Of a stretch of 34,019 nt of DNA, positions 16,600-23,284 are shown one piece after another. Each line of letters begins with the position of its first letter. Position 1 is the stretch's first letter. The notes under the pieces are model-generated. The model did no database searches. It saw nothing but the letters and a program-made list of their open reading frames with translations, and was not told the DNA's origin. This DNA comes from Streptomyces panaciradicis (GTDB lineage Bacteria > Actinomycetota > Actinomycetes > Streptomycetales > Streptomycetaceae): NCBI RefSeq assembly GCF_023516615.1, contig NZ_JAMGBF010000160.1, forward strand, positions 1-34,019. Direction: 5' to 3'. The position numbers and the translations under genes were made by a program.

Positions 16600-17538
16600 A
16601 TGACCGCGCGATCCCCCCAGGTATGGCTGCCCGCACAGTTCGGCCGCCTCGCCGATCTGCCCCCGGGCCTCGACTACGCCCGCTGGGACGGCCGTTCGGC
16701 CTTTCCCACGGACCCGGAGGAGGTCGAGTTCTACGTGCCCCCGCTGACCAAGGACATAGACGTCATCGCCCGGCCGCTGGCCCGGATGGTCCGGCTGCGG
16801 GCGGTGCAGGCGCTGAGCGCCGGAACCGACGAACTGCGGGCGGCACTGGACCGGCTGCCCCATGAGGTGACCTTGTGCAACGCGAAGGCAGTGCCGGCTG
16901 CGGGCACGGCCGAGCTGGCCCTGACGCTGATCCTCGCCAGCCTGCGCGGCATACCGGAGTCGCTCCGTGCCCAGGACTGGGAGGACTGGGACCCGCGGAC
17001 CTACTCCACTCTGCACGAACGGTCCGTGCTCATCGTCGGTCACGGCGCCGTCGGCTCCGCCCTGGAGAAGCTCCTGACGCCCTTCGGGTGCGCCGTCACC
17101 CGTGTCGGGCGCGCGGACAGGGACACGCCCCAAGGGCCGGTGCGTTCCGTGTCGCTGCTGCCCCGGCTCGTCGCGGACGCCGACGTGATCGTGCTGTGCA
17201 CTCCGCTGACCGCGGCGACCCGCGGGCTCTTCGATGCCGCACTGCTGTCCTGCGTCAGGGACGGCGCCCTGCTCGTCAACGTGTCCCGGGGCGCGGTCGT
17301 CGACACCGACGCCCTGCTGAAGGAGGTGCACGGCGGCCGACTGCGGGCCGCCCTCGACGTGACCGACCCCGAACCGCTCCCGCCGGGCCACCCGCTCTGG
17401 ACCGCGCCCGGCGTCCTGGTCACCCCGCACGTCGGCGCCTTCACCCCCGACCTGTGGCCCCGTCTCGAAGCGCTCGTGCGACGACAGCTGGCCCGGTTCG
17501 CCGCGGGCGGCGCACTGGAGAACGTCGTCACACCCTGA
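16600..17538 (+). CDS. D-isomer-specific 2-hydroxyacid dehydrogenase, 312 aa
   Basis: This NAD(P)-dependent enzyme should interconvert a 2-oxoacid and its D-hydroxyacid in the cytoplasm. The nucleotide-binding domain shows VLIVGHGAVGSALEKLL (GxGxxG) near residue 145 and DVIVLCTPLTAATRGLFD. The catalytic Arg is likely in LLVNVSRGAVVDTDALL, the Glu/Asp region is DVTDPEPLPPGHPLW, and the catalytic His is in TPHVGAFTPDLW. The N-terminal part includes LSAGTDELRAAL, the substrate-binding loop. Length is normal for the family. ATG 16600 has GGAG nine bases upstream; GTG 16579 is an alternative. The substrate (glyoxylate, hydroxypyruvate, phosphonate or other) cannot be told. A 7-base inverted repeat begins at its stop codon. 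Confidence 0.88.
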   Translation: MTARSPQVWLPAQFGRLADLPPGLDYARWDGRSAFPTDPEEVEFYVPPLTKDIDVIARPLARMVRLRAVQALSAGTDELRAALDRLPHEVTLCNAKAVPAAGTAELALTLILASLRGIPESLRAQDWEDWDPRTYSTLHERSVLIVGHGAVGSALEKLLTPFGCAVTRVGRADRDTPQGPVRSVSLLPRLVADADVIVLCTPLTAATRGLFDAALLSCVRDGALLVNVSRGAVVDTDALLKEVHGGRLRAALDVTDPEPLPPGHPLWTAPGVLVTPHVGAFTPDLWPRLEALVRRQLARFAAGGALENVVTP

Positions 17539-17558
17539 CACCAGGCCACCCGGTGTCA
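17536..17558. repeat. Inverted repeat covering a stop codon and a promoter -35 box
   Basis: TGACACC (17536-17542) and GGTGTCA (17552-17558) form a perfect 7-base inverted repeat with a 9-base loop. The left arm holds the dehydrogenase stop; the right arm covers most of the TGTCACA box of the next promoter. It could be a weak terminator or a binding site modulating the promoter. Confidence 0.4.
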
Positions 17559-17580
17559 CATCTTCACGTCCTCACCGGTC
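17554..17580 (+). promoter_or_regulatory. ECF41/SigJ-like promoter for the cytochrome b gene
   Basis: TGTCACA (17554-17560), 16 bases, GGTC (17577-17580); start codons follow at 17617 or 17644. Confidence 0.65.
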
Positions 17581-17643
17581 CTGACTGGTACAGCAACTGA
17601 TGAATGCATCCGAACAGTGTGCCGTGTGACGAATGGTGAAGAG

Positions 17644-19275
17644 ATGGGCAACGACAGCCGACCGGCCGGACCGGAGCGAGGGCGCGGCGGAGAGCGGCTC
17701 GCCACGTGGATGGCGAGCCGGACGGGCGTGCGCGGGGCGGCCCGTGCCGCCCGGCGCCTGGTCTTCCCGGACCACTGGTCGTTCCTGCTCGGCGAGATCG
17801 CCCTCTACAGTCTCGTGGTCCTGCTGATCACGGGCATCTACCTCAGCCTCTACTTCCACCCCTCCGCCGATCTCGTCGTCTACGACGGCGGATACGCGCC
17901 GCTGCGGGGGCAGTTGGTGTCCCGGGCCTTCGACTCGACGCTGCGCCTCTCCTTCGACGTCCGCGGCGGTCTGCTCGTCCGTCAGGCGCACCACTGGGCG
18001 GCACTGGTCTTCGTCGCCGCGGTCTTCGCGCACCTGCTGCGGGTCTTCTTCACGGGCGCGTTCCGCAAACCGCGTGAGCTGAACTGGGTGCTGGGGTTCC
18101 TGCTGCTCGTCCTGGCCATGTTCGCCGGCCTGACCGGCTACGACCTGCCCGACGACCTGCTGTCCGGAACCGGCCTGCAGGTGGTCAACGGCACGCTGCT
18201 GTCGATCCCGGTCGTCGGCACCTATCTGTCGTTCTTCCTCTTCGGCGGCGAGTTCCCCGGCGAGGACCTGATCGCCCGCTTCAACACCCTGCATACGCTG
18301 GTCATCCCCGCGCTGACGACCGCGGTGCTCGTCGGTTACGCGGTACTGGCCCTGCGCCACCGGCCCACCCAGTACCCCGGTCCCGGCCGGAGCGAGAACA
18401 ATGTCGTCGGCCTCCCGCTCGCCGTCCGTGCCGTGAAGTCCGCCGGCTACTTCTGCCTCGTGTCCGGAGTGATCTTCCTCATGGCGGCCGTGGCCCAGAT
18501 CAACCCCGTGTGGAACTACGGCCCCTTCCGCCCGGACCAGGTCTCCGCCGGATCCCAGCCGGACTGGTACATGGGCGTCGCGGACGGCCTGCTGCGCGTG
18601 ATGCCCGGCTGGGAGATCGAGCTGTGGGGCCACACCTTGGCCCTGGACAACTTCCTGCCCCTGGTGGCCGGCCTGCTTCTCTTCCTCGCGATGGGCGCCT
18701 ACCCGTTCCTGGAGGCCTGGGTCACGGACGACGACCGCGACCACCACCTCCTCGACCGCCCCCGCAACCGTCCCGTACGGACCGCCCTGGGCGTGGCGTG
18801 GCTCAGCGTCTACGCGGTGGCGCTCGTCGGCGCCGCCAACGACGTCATCGCCACCCGGCTGCACGTCTCCGTCAACTCCGTGACCTGGGCCGTGCGTCTC
18901 GGCCTGTTCGTCGCCCCGGTCCTGGCCTTCGTCATCACCAAGCGCCTCGCGCTCGCCCTCCAGCGGCGCGACCGCGACAAGGTGCTGCACGGCCGCGAGA
19001 CCGGCGTCATCAAGCGCCTGCCGCACGGCGAGTACGTCGAGGTCCACGAGGTCCTCGACCCGGCCCGGCTGCACACCCTCACCGCCCACGAGCAGTACCG
19101 GCCGCTGGAGCCCACACCCGACCCGGCCCCGGACGGACCCGCGCCGACCCGGACCCGGACCGCCACCCGGCGCCTGCGCGTCGCGCTCAGCCGCGTCCTC
19201 TACGGCCCAGGCACCCAGATCACCAAACCCTCGCCGCCCGAGCACCCGGAACTCACCGCCCGGCGTCGACCCTGA
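17644..19275 (+). CDS. Cytochrome b subunit paralogue (QcrB-like), 543 aa
   Basis: This is a multi-helix inner-membrane protein of the cytochrome b family, which oxidises menaquinol in the bc complex. It matches QcrB in GDHWSFLLGEIALYS-type N-terminus (here FPDHWSFLLGE), the His-bearing helix RQAHHWAALVFVAAVFAHLL, the block TQYPGPGRSENNVVG, and PDWYMG in place of the PEWY motif, followed by a long charged C-terminal tail. H116 and H130 are 14 apart as expected for heme ligands. In the later helix H217 is present, but the expected partner His about 14-15 residues on is replaced (G231/Y232), so one heme site looks incomplete. No qcrA or qcrC lies nearby. ATG 17644 has only a poorly spaced GAAGAG; GTG 17617 or 17626 are possible. 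Confidence 0.85.
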   Translation: MGNDSRPAGPERGRGGERLATWMASRTGVRGAARAARRLVFPDHWSFLLGEIALYSLVVLLITGIYLSLYFHPSADLVVYDGGYAPLRGQLVSRAFDSTLRLSFDVRGGLLVRQAHHWAALVFVAAVFAHLLRVFFTGAFRKPRELNWVLGFLLLVLAMFAGLTGYDLPDDLLSGTGLQVVNGTLLSIPVVGTYLSFFLFGGEFPGEDLIARFNTLHTLVIPALTTAVLVGYAVLALRHRPTQYPGPGRSENNVVGLPLAVRAVKSAGYFCLVSGVIFLMAAVAQINPVWNYGPFRPDQVSAGSQPDWYMGVADGLLRVMPGWEIELWGHTLALDNFLPLVAGLLLFLAMGAYPFLEAWVTDDDRDHHLLDRPRNRPVRTALGVAWLSVYAVALVGAANDVIATRLHVSVNSVTWAVRLGLFVAPVLAFVITKRLALALQRRDRDKVLHGRETGVIKRLPHGEYVEVHEVLDPARLHTLTAHEQYRPLEPTPDPAPDGPAPTRTRTATRRLRVALSRVLYGPGTQITKPSPPEHPELTARRRP

Positions 19276-19329
19276 CCCCCCCCAGCCACCCTCCGCCCCC
19301 CGACCGGCTCCCGCCCGTCTCTCATCCGC

Positions 19330-19354
19330 GCCCCGCCCGGGAGACGGGCGGGGC
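19330..19354 (+). terminator. Strong terminator hairpin after the cytochrome b gene
   Basis: GCCCCGCCCG, loop GGAGA, CGGGCGGGGC: a perfect 10-base GC stem 55 bases after the stop and 35 bases before the next start. Confidence 0.7.
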
Positions 19355-19388
19355 ACCCACCACCCATCCCGTCAGAAAGGCCATTGAC

Positions 19389-20231
19389 ATGGACCGAACC
19401 GTCCGCACCAGCCAGGCCCGTACCGCAGTCACCGCCCTCGCCGCCGCGAGCGTCTTCGCCGGGCTGTTCGCCACCACGACCGGGTCGGCTGCCGCCGACA
19501 AGGGCCCCGCCACCGAGGCGCCCAAGCCCACCGTCGTCCTCGTCCACGGCGCGTTCGCCGACTCCACGAGTTGGAACGACGTCATCCGCAGACTGCGCCA
19601 CGACCACTATCCGGTGGTCGCCGTCGCCAACCCGCTGCGCTCTCTGAGCGGCGACTCCGCTTACCTCAGGGACGTCCTGGCCGGCATCGACGGGCCCATC
19701 GTCCTGGCCGGGCACTCCTACGGCGGCTCGGTGATCAGCAACGCCGCCACCGGCAATGAGAACGTCAAGGCGCTGGTCTACCTCGCTGCCTTCCTCCCGG
19801 ACAAGGGGGAGAGCGCGGCCGACCTGGCGGGCAAGTTCCCGGGCAGTACCCTCGGCGACGCCCTGCGCCCGGTGCCGACCACGAACGCCGACGGCTCCCC
19901 GGTCAACGACCTTTACATCCAGAACGCCCTGTTCCGCCACCAGTTCGCCGCGGACGTGCCCCGCGCCACGACGGACCTGATGGCCGTCACCCAGCGGCCG
20001 ATCACCGACGCCGCCCTGGCCGGAGCCGCGGCCGAACCCGCCTGGAAGACCATCCCCTCATGGGTCCTGGTCGCCACACAGGACCTCAACATCCCGCCCG
20101 CGGCTCAGGAGTTCATGGCCGAACGGGCCCACGCCCACACGTACAAGGTGCGGTCCTCGCATGCGGTGAGCGTCTCGAAGCCCGGGAAGGTCACCGAGGT
20201 CATCGAGGACGCCGCTCACACGGTGCGCTGA
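19389..20231 (+). CDS. Exported alpha/beta hydrolase, 280 aa
   Basis: The first ~37 residues form a signal peptide (RTAVTALAAASVFAGLFATT, then SAAADKG), so the protein is probably secreted. The mature part is an alpha/beta hydrolase: VVLVHGAFADSTSW forms the oxyanion region, GHSYGGSVISNAA carries the nucleophile Ser, and a late His lies in RSSHAVSVSKPGKV. This resembles esterase-like proteins of Streptomyces annotated as alpha/beta hydrolases. It likely cleaves an ester or amide outside the cell; the substrate is unknown. ATG 19389 has GAAAGG eight bases upstream. It is framed by hairpins at 19330 and 20245, so it is probably a single-gene transcript. No TGTCACA promoter is seen before it. 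Confidence 0.88.
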   Translation: MDRTVRTSQARTAVTALAAASVFAGLFATTTGSAAADKGPATEAPKPTVVLVHGAFADSTSWNDVIRRLRHDHYPVVAVANPLRSLSGDSAYLRDVLAGIDGPIVLAGHSYGGSVISNAATGNENVKALVYLAAFLPDKGESAADLAGKFPGSTLGDALRPVPTTNADGSPVNDLYIQNALFRHQFAADVPRATTDLMAVTQRPITDAALAGAAAEPAWKTIPSWVLVATQDLNIPPAAQEFMAERAHAHTYKVRSSHAVSVSKPGKVTEVIEDAAHTVR

Positions 20232-20244
20232 CACCCGACGCGCA

Positions 20245-20288
20245 ACGAGCCGTGCGGACGGGACGCTCTCGCCCGCCGCACGGCTCGT
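20245..20288 (+). terminator. Terminator hairpin after the alpha/beta hydrolase
   Basis: A perfect 13-base stem (ACGAGCCGTGCGG / CCGCACGGCTCGT) with an 18-base loop begins 14 bases after the stop. Confidence 0.7.
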
Positions 20289-20326
20289 CACGCCGTCGCC
20301 GGCCCCGGACGTGCAGGGACGAACTC

Positions 20327-20663
20327 ATGCGCTGCGAACCGCGGATCACTCCCATCGGTCCCGCCGAGATCGCCCGCACCGTGGCGCTGCACCGCCGCTG
20401 CTCACCGCAGACCTGCGCTCCTGGTCGAGGACGCCTGGCGGGACTGTGGACTGGGCACCCGCCTGCTGCGGGGTCTGGCATGGCACGTCTTCAGCGGTGG
20501 CTGGGACACCCTCTACGGTCTCTTCCTGGCGGGCGATGGACGAGTCGACCCGATCCTGCGCCACGCGGACGTCCCCGTGTACCGCACGCGGGAGGGCGAG
20601 TCCGTCACCGCATGGGCCCCGACCCGCGACCTCGCCGAGCTCGAAGCGGCAACGGCACCATGA
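20327..20663 (+). pseudogene. GNAT acetyltransferase remnant
   Basis: ATG 20327 begins MRCEPRITPIGPAEIARTVA and reaches LHRRCSPQT. A deletion then moves the gene into another frame, from 20418 on: LLVEDAWRDCGLGTRLLRG, SGGWDTLYGLFLAGDGRV, and a tail ending DLAELEAATAP at the TGA 20661-20663. The second part has the GNAT acetyl-CoA loop pattern (DCGLGTRLL). The middle, where the rest of the fold should lie, is missing. The gene is therefore dead or severely altered. It opens a stretch of gene debris that extends to about 21345. Confidence 0.6.
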
Positions 20664-20758
20664 CCCGCACGCGCCCGGCCCGCGTCGCCATGCCTCCGGG
20701 GAAGAGCTCCGCGGGCCCGCCGCGTGCGGGCTCCGTCTCTGCGCCACCGTGTCGGCGT

Positions 20759-20854
20759 TCAGGTAGCCCTCGAGGCCTCCAGGATCGCCATGACCGACGT
20801 CAGGTAGCGGGCCGCGTCCACCCCGTCCACCAGCCGGTGGCCGTACGACAGCGT
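20759..20854 (-). pseudogene. C-terminal end of a 2-oxoacid dehydrogenase E2 acyltransferase
   Basis: The minus strand reads LSYGHRLVDGVDAARYLTSV then MAILEAS and a stop. This matches the catalytic DHRxxDG block and C-terminus of lipoate-dependent E2 acyltransferases (normally LSYDHRLVDGADAARYL), with the Asp before His replaced by Gly. Only about 30 residues survive. Another E2 piece lies at 21099-21245, separated from this one by a piece of a lysyl-tRNA synthetase. Confidence 0.65.
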
Positions 20855-21050
20855 GCTCGGCCCAGGCGGCCTCGTCGACCCCGGCGATGCCCTTGGGCAC
20901 CTTGCGGTAGCGGTCGTAGTCGTCCCAGGAGATGAGGTGGCGCACCTGGTGGCCGCGGCGGCGGATCTCGTCGGCGACGAACGCCACGTGCACCAGGTCC
21001 CGGACGCCGGTGGCCTCGTCGCCGCCGTCGCGGACGACCGCGGGCCGCCC
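20853..21050 (-). pseudogene. Fragment of class I lysyl-tRNA synthetase
   Basis: The minus strand encodes about 65 residues including HVAFVADEIRRRGHQVRHLI and SWDDYDRYRKVPKGIAGVDE, ending AWAEH. This strongly resembles the N-terminal catalytic region of class I (archaeal-type) lysyl-tRNA synthetase, which some Streptomyces carry beside the class II enzyme. No HIGH/KMSKS-bearing full gene is present. The fragment is inserted between two E2 pieces, so this is rearranged DNA and not a functional gene. Confidence 0.6.
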
Positions 21051-21098
21051 CACCGTCGCACCCACGACGAGTCATGCGCCCACAACGAGTATCGCGCC

Positions 21099-21245
21099 CT
21101 ACTTCGGCGGCACGATGGCGGTGTCGAAGAGGGCGCCGCACGAACCCGTGTTGGAGATCGTGAACGTCACGCACGTCACGGCGTCGGGCGTGACGTGCCC
21201 GCCGCCGGTCCGCTCGGCCAGGTCGTGGACGGCCCGCGCGACAGC
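21099..21245 (-). pseudogene. Internal fragment of a 2-oxoacid dehydrogenase E2 acyltransferase
   Basis: The minus strand reads AVARAVHDLAERTGGGHVTP then TFTISNTGSCGALFDTAIV and stops at PPK. This matches the E2 core (typically LAERTRAGKLTPDDLTGGTFTISNTGSRGALFDTPI). It would lie just before the DHRxxDG end found at 20759-20854 in an intact gene. A short MFS fragment abuts its N-terminal side. Confidence 0.65.
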
Positions 21246-21343
21246 GCGACGTCGGTGACGGTGGAGCCGAGCATCAGCACGCTCGACCGAGCACCGTGGC
21301 GAACAGGTTCCACGGACCGCGGGCGCCGGCGATCCGGAGGGAC
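21241..21343 (-). pseudogene. 5' fragment of an MFS exporter related to the gene at 3293-4825
   Basis: The minus strand reads LRIAGARGPWNLFATVLG, then after a one-base deletion SSVLMLGSTVTDVAL. The intact exporter has LRIASARGRWTLLATVLG and SSVVLLGSTVTNVAL at residues about 14-46, so the match is close. Only the first helix region survives. It runs directly into the E2 fragment. It is probably a paralogue's remnant and not a product of the present gene, since many bases differ. Confidence 0.7.
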
Positions 21344-21492
21344 GGGACGGGGACGGGGGCCGCGCCATCCGTGGCGGGGGAGTGCGTCACGTCGGGTCTT
21401 GGCGTCGCCGTCCGGCGGGGTGGAGCAGGCACCGGGCGGCGGGGTCCGTCGCCCGACCGGTGGCCGCGGTGGCCGGGCGACGGACCCGCGTG

Positions 21493-21507
21493 TCCGGCCG
21501 GGCCGGA
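21493..21507 (-). terminator. Short palindrome after the carboxymuconolactone decarboxylase gene
   Basis: TCCGGCC-G-GGCCGGA, nine bases beyond the stop at 21517. The tight loop makes it a weak candidate terminator. Confidence 0.3.
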
Positions 21508-21516
21508 GCGGGCAGG

Positions 21517-21987
21517 TCAGCCGAACATGCCCGGCTTGTAGCCGCCGGCCGGCTGCCGGTTGATGACGTTGATGCGGTTGTAGGCGTTGATGACCGCGAT
21601 CAACGAGATCAGCGCCGCGAGCTGGTCCTCGTCATAGTGCTTCGCGGCGTCCGCCCAGGCCTCGTCCGAGACACCGGCCGAGCCGTCCGCGATGCGCGTG
21701 CCCTGCTCCGTCAGTGCCAGGGCGGCGCGCTCGGCCTCGGTGAAGACCGTCGCCTCGCGCCACACCGCCACCAGGTTCAGCCGCTGCTGCTCCTCGCCCG
21801 CGGCGGTGGCGTCCTTGGCGTGCATGTCGGTGCAGAAGCCGCAGCCGTTGATCTGGCTGGCCCGGATCTTCACCAGTTCCTGGGTGGCGACCGGCAGTGC
21901 CGAGTGCACCGCCGCCCCGGCCGAGTTCAGGTGCTTCATCACCTTGCCGGCGAGCGCGTTGCCAAAGTAGTCGATGCGAGCTTCCAC
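21517..21987 (-). CDS. Carboxymuconolactone decarboxylase / AhpD-like protein, 156 aa
   Basis: This small all-helical protein shows the AhpD-type redox motif: KIRASQINGCGFCTDMHA, with CxxC (CGFC) and the nearby His near residues 48-55. Such proteins act as thiol-dependent peroxidase partners or related antioxidant enzymes; a true decarboxylase role is less likely with a CxxC centre. GTG 21987 is chosen because GAGGAG lies about seven bases upstream. A TGTCACA-N16-GGTC promoter lies at 22027-22053. Carboxymuconolactone decarboxylases are one of the three classic target types of ECF41 sigma factors, and such a sigma gene lies 1.3 kb away. Confidence 0.9.
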   Translation of the reverse strand: MEARIDYFGNALAGKVMKHLNSAGAAVHSALPVATQELVKIRASQINGCGFCTDMHAKDATAAGEEQQRLNLVAVWREATVFTEAERAALALTEQGTRIADGSAGVSDEAWADAAKHYDEDQLAALISLIAVINAYNRINVINRQPAGGYKPGMFG

Positions 21988-22026
21988 GGAGGATCTCCTC
22001 AGGTGCTGAACGGTTACGGTCCCCCT

Positions 22027-22053
22027 GACCGGGCACCTGCCGGTTCTGTGACA
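22027..22053 (-). promoter_or_regulatory. ECF41/SigJ-like promoter for the AhpD-like gene
   Basis: Minus strand: TGTCACA (22047-22053), 16 bases, GGTC (22027-22030), 39 bases before GTG 21987. Confidence 0.7.
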
Positions 22054-22130
22054 CCACGAGTCCCGGACCCGTCCGTGGCCTCATGGGACACCGTGTGAGA
22101 TGCCGGACATCACGATCGGACGGCCCGGCG

Positions 22131-22157
22131 CGTCACACATGGCCCCCCGGCCCGGTC
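22131..22157 (+). promoter_or_regulatory. ECF41/SigJ-like promoter in front of a dead hydrolase gene
   Basis: CGTCACA (22131-22137), 16 bases, GGTC (22154-22157). It diverges from the promoter at 22027-22053 and runs into the alpha/beta hydrolase pseudogene from 22200. Confidence 0.55.
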
Positions 22158-22199
22158 TGTGGGGAGGGACGGGCTTCCCGACCCCACCGCCCGTGAAGC

Positions 22200-22499
22200 G
22201 TGGACGTTACCTTCCTGCACCAGTCGCTGCACTACCCCGTCACCGACGCGTCCCAGGACACCGAGAGATCGCCGCGCCTTCGCCCGCGGGCCGCACCTGA
22301 CTGCGAAGGCCATGGAGTGGTTCTGAAATGCCTACGCAACCGACCCGGCCGAACGCGCCCAGGTCACCGCCTCCCCGTTGCGCGCGAGCGGCGTTGGCGC
22401 CGTCGACGAGAACGATGTACCGCGCGACGAGGGAAAGGCCCACGCGCGCAAACTGATCCAGGCTGGTGTGCCCACGAGGCGGTACGGGCCACCGGCTGA
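22200..22499 (+). pseudogene. Alpha/beta hydrolase (acetyl-esterase type) remnant
   Basis: Pieces in several frames read as one degraded hydrolase: FLHQSLHYPVTDASQDT from 22212, then in another frame AFARGPHLTAKAMEWF followed by an in-frame TGA (22324-22326) where the family has Trp, then NAYATDPAERAQVTASPL. After a small deletion come VDENDVPRDEGKAHARKLIQ and AGVPT, ending at 22499. These match the C-terminal third of acetyl-esterase-like hydrolases. The N-terminal HGGG and GDSAGG parts are absent. The gene has a nonsense codon, frameshifts and deletions, so it is dead. Confidence 0.65.
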
Positions 22500-22597
22500 A
22501 CTGCCTGGGTATTGAGGCGCGGTGCCCGCGGCACCGTGCCGTCCTCGCGGGCCCGGCTCCGCCGTGGACGCCGGGCCGCCTATTTCGGGAGCGCATC

Positions 22598-22939
22598 ATG
22601 AGCACGGATGAGCAGGCCGCTCAAGGGCTGGCCGACCTGGAGGCATACCTGTACCAGGAGGCCCATCTCAGCGCCGCCCGGCTGCGTGTGGCCGCCTTCC
22701 TCGCGCAGTCGGACGGGCTGAGCCACCGGCAGAAGAGGGACATCGAGGAGTGGTACCTCGACGAGCAGAGGTACGTCGCCAGGACCGTGACCCAGCACAT
22801 CGCCGACACCATCACCCAGGCCGACTCGGCCCGCCATCGCAGCTTCCTCCGGTGGATGCGAGGGCTGCTCATCGCCGTGACCGCTTTGACCCTGCTGACC
22901 TTCGTGGGCACCGTACTCCTCCTGGGCACCCGTCCCTGA
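22598..22939 (+). CDS. Small tail-anchored membrane protein, 113 aa
   Basis: The protein begins MSTDEQAAQGLADLEAYLYQ, an acidic helical cytoplasmic part with many charged residues up to about residue 85. It ends in one hydrophobic segment (GLLIAVTALTLLTFVGTVLL) and a short GTRP tail. It should sit in the membrane with its N-terminus in the cytoplasm. ATG 22598 has GGGAG six bases upstream. No family is recognised. It precedes the sigma-factor gene on the same strand, 345 bases away; whether it works as its membrane partner (anti-sigma) is an untested idea, and it lacks the zinc-binding HxxxCxxC pattern. Confidence 0.6.
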   Translation: MSTDEQAAQGLADLEAYLYQEAHLSAARLRVAAFLAQSDGLSHRQKRDIEEWYLDEQRYVARTVTQHIADTITQADSARHRSFLRWMRGLLIAVTALTLLTFVGTVLLLGTRP

Positions 22940-23086
22940 CCTTCGCAGCGGCTCCCGGGAGAGCAGGGAGGAACGGCGATTTCGAGCCAGCCGCGGGCAC
23001 CGGAACCCGGAGGCTCACGCGGGCCAATGACGCAACGTCAACCTGCGGCAACGGGCACAGGCAGGGGCGGACGGCGGGTTATGACC

Positions 23087-23200
23087 GGCCCCACGGACTC
23101 GACCACGGGGGTCCGCACGGGGGGCCCACGGAAACCCCACGTGTTCGGAGAGCGGCCCCCCGGGGGGAGTCCCAACGGGCCCACGGACTCCACCACGGGG
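23087..23200 (+). repeat. Direct repeat and C6G6 palindrome upstream of the sigma factor
   Basis: Two nearly identical 24-base copies (CCCACGGACTCNACCACGGGG core) occupy 23087-23110 and 23177-23200. Between them a perfect C6G6 palindrome lies at 23156-23167. The stretch 22940-23284 contains no gene that I can support. The repeats may be binding sites or a structured leader of the sigma gene. Confidence 0.55.
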
Positions 23201-23284
23201 AGGCAGGGGCGCGCGAGCGGGGGCCTCACGGCGAGGGTGGGGGCGCGCCCCGGACGGGCGCCCCTTCCACAAGAGGAGTTCCCC

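Noticed and set aside
17572..19356. 594-codon open frame opposite the cytochrome b gene
   Set aside because: Low-complexity, Gly/Asp/Glu/Arg-rich shadow of a well-recognised gene.
23087..23200. Repeats before the sigma gene as a CRISPR array
   Set aside because: Only two copies, with a 66-base interval and no cas genes.
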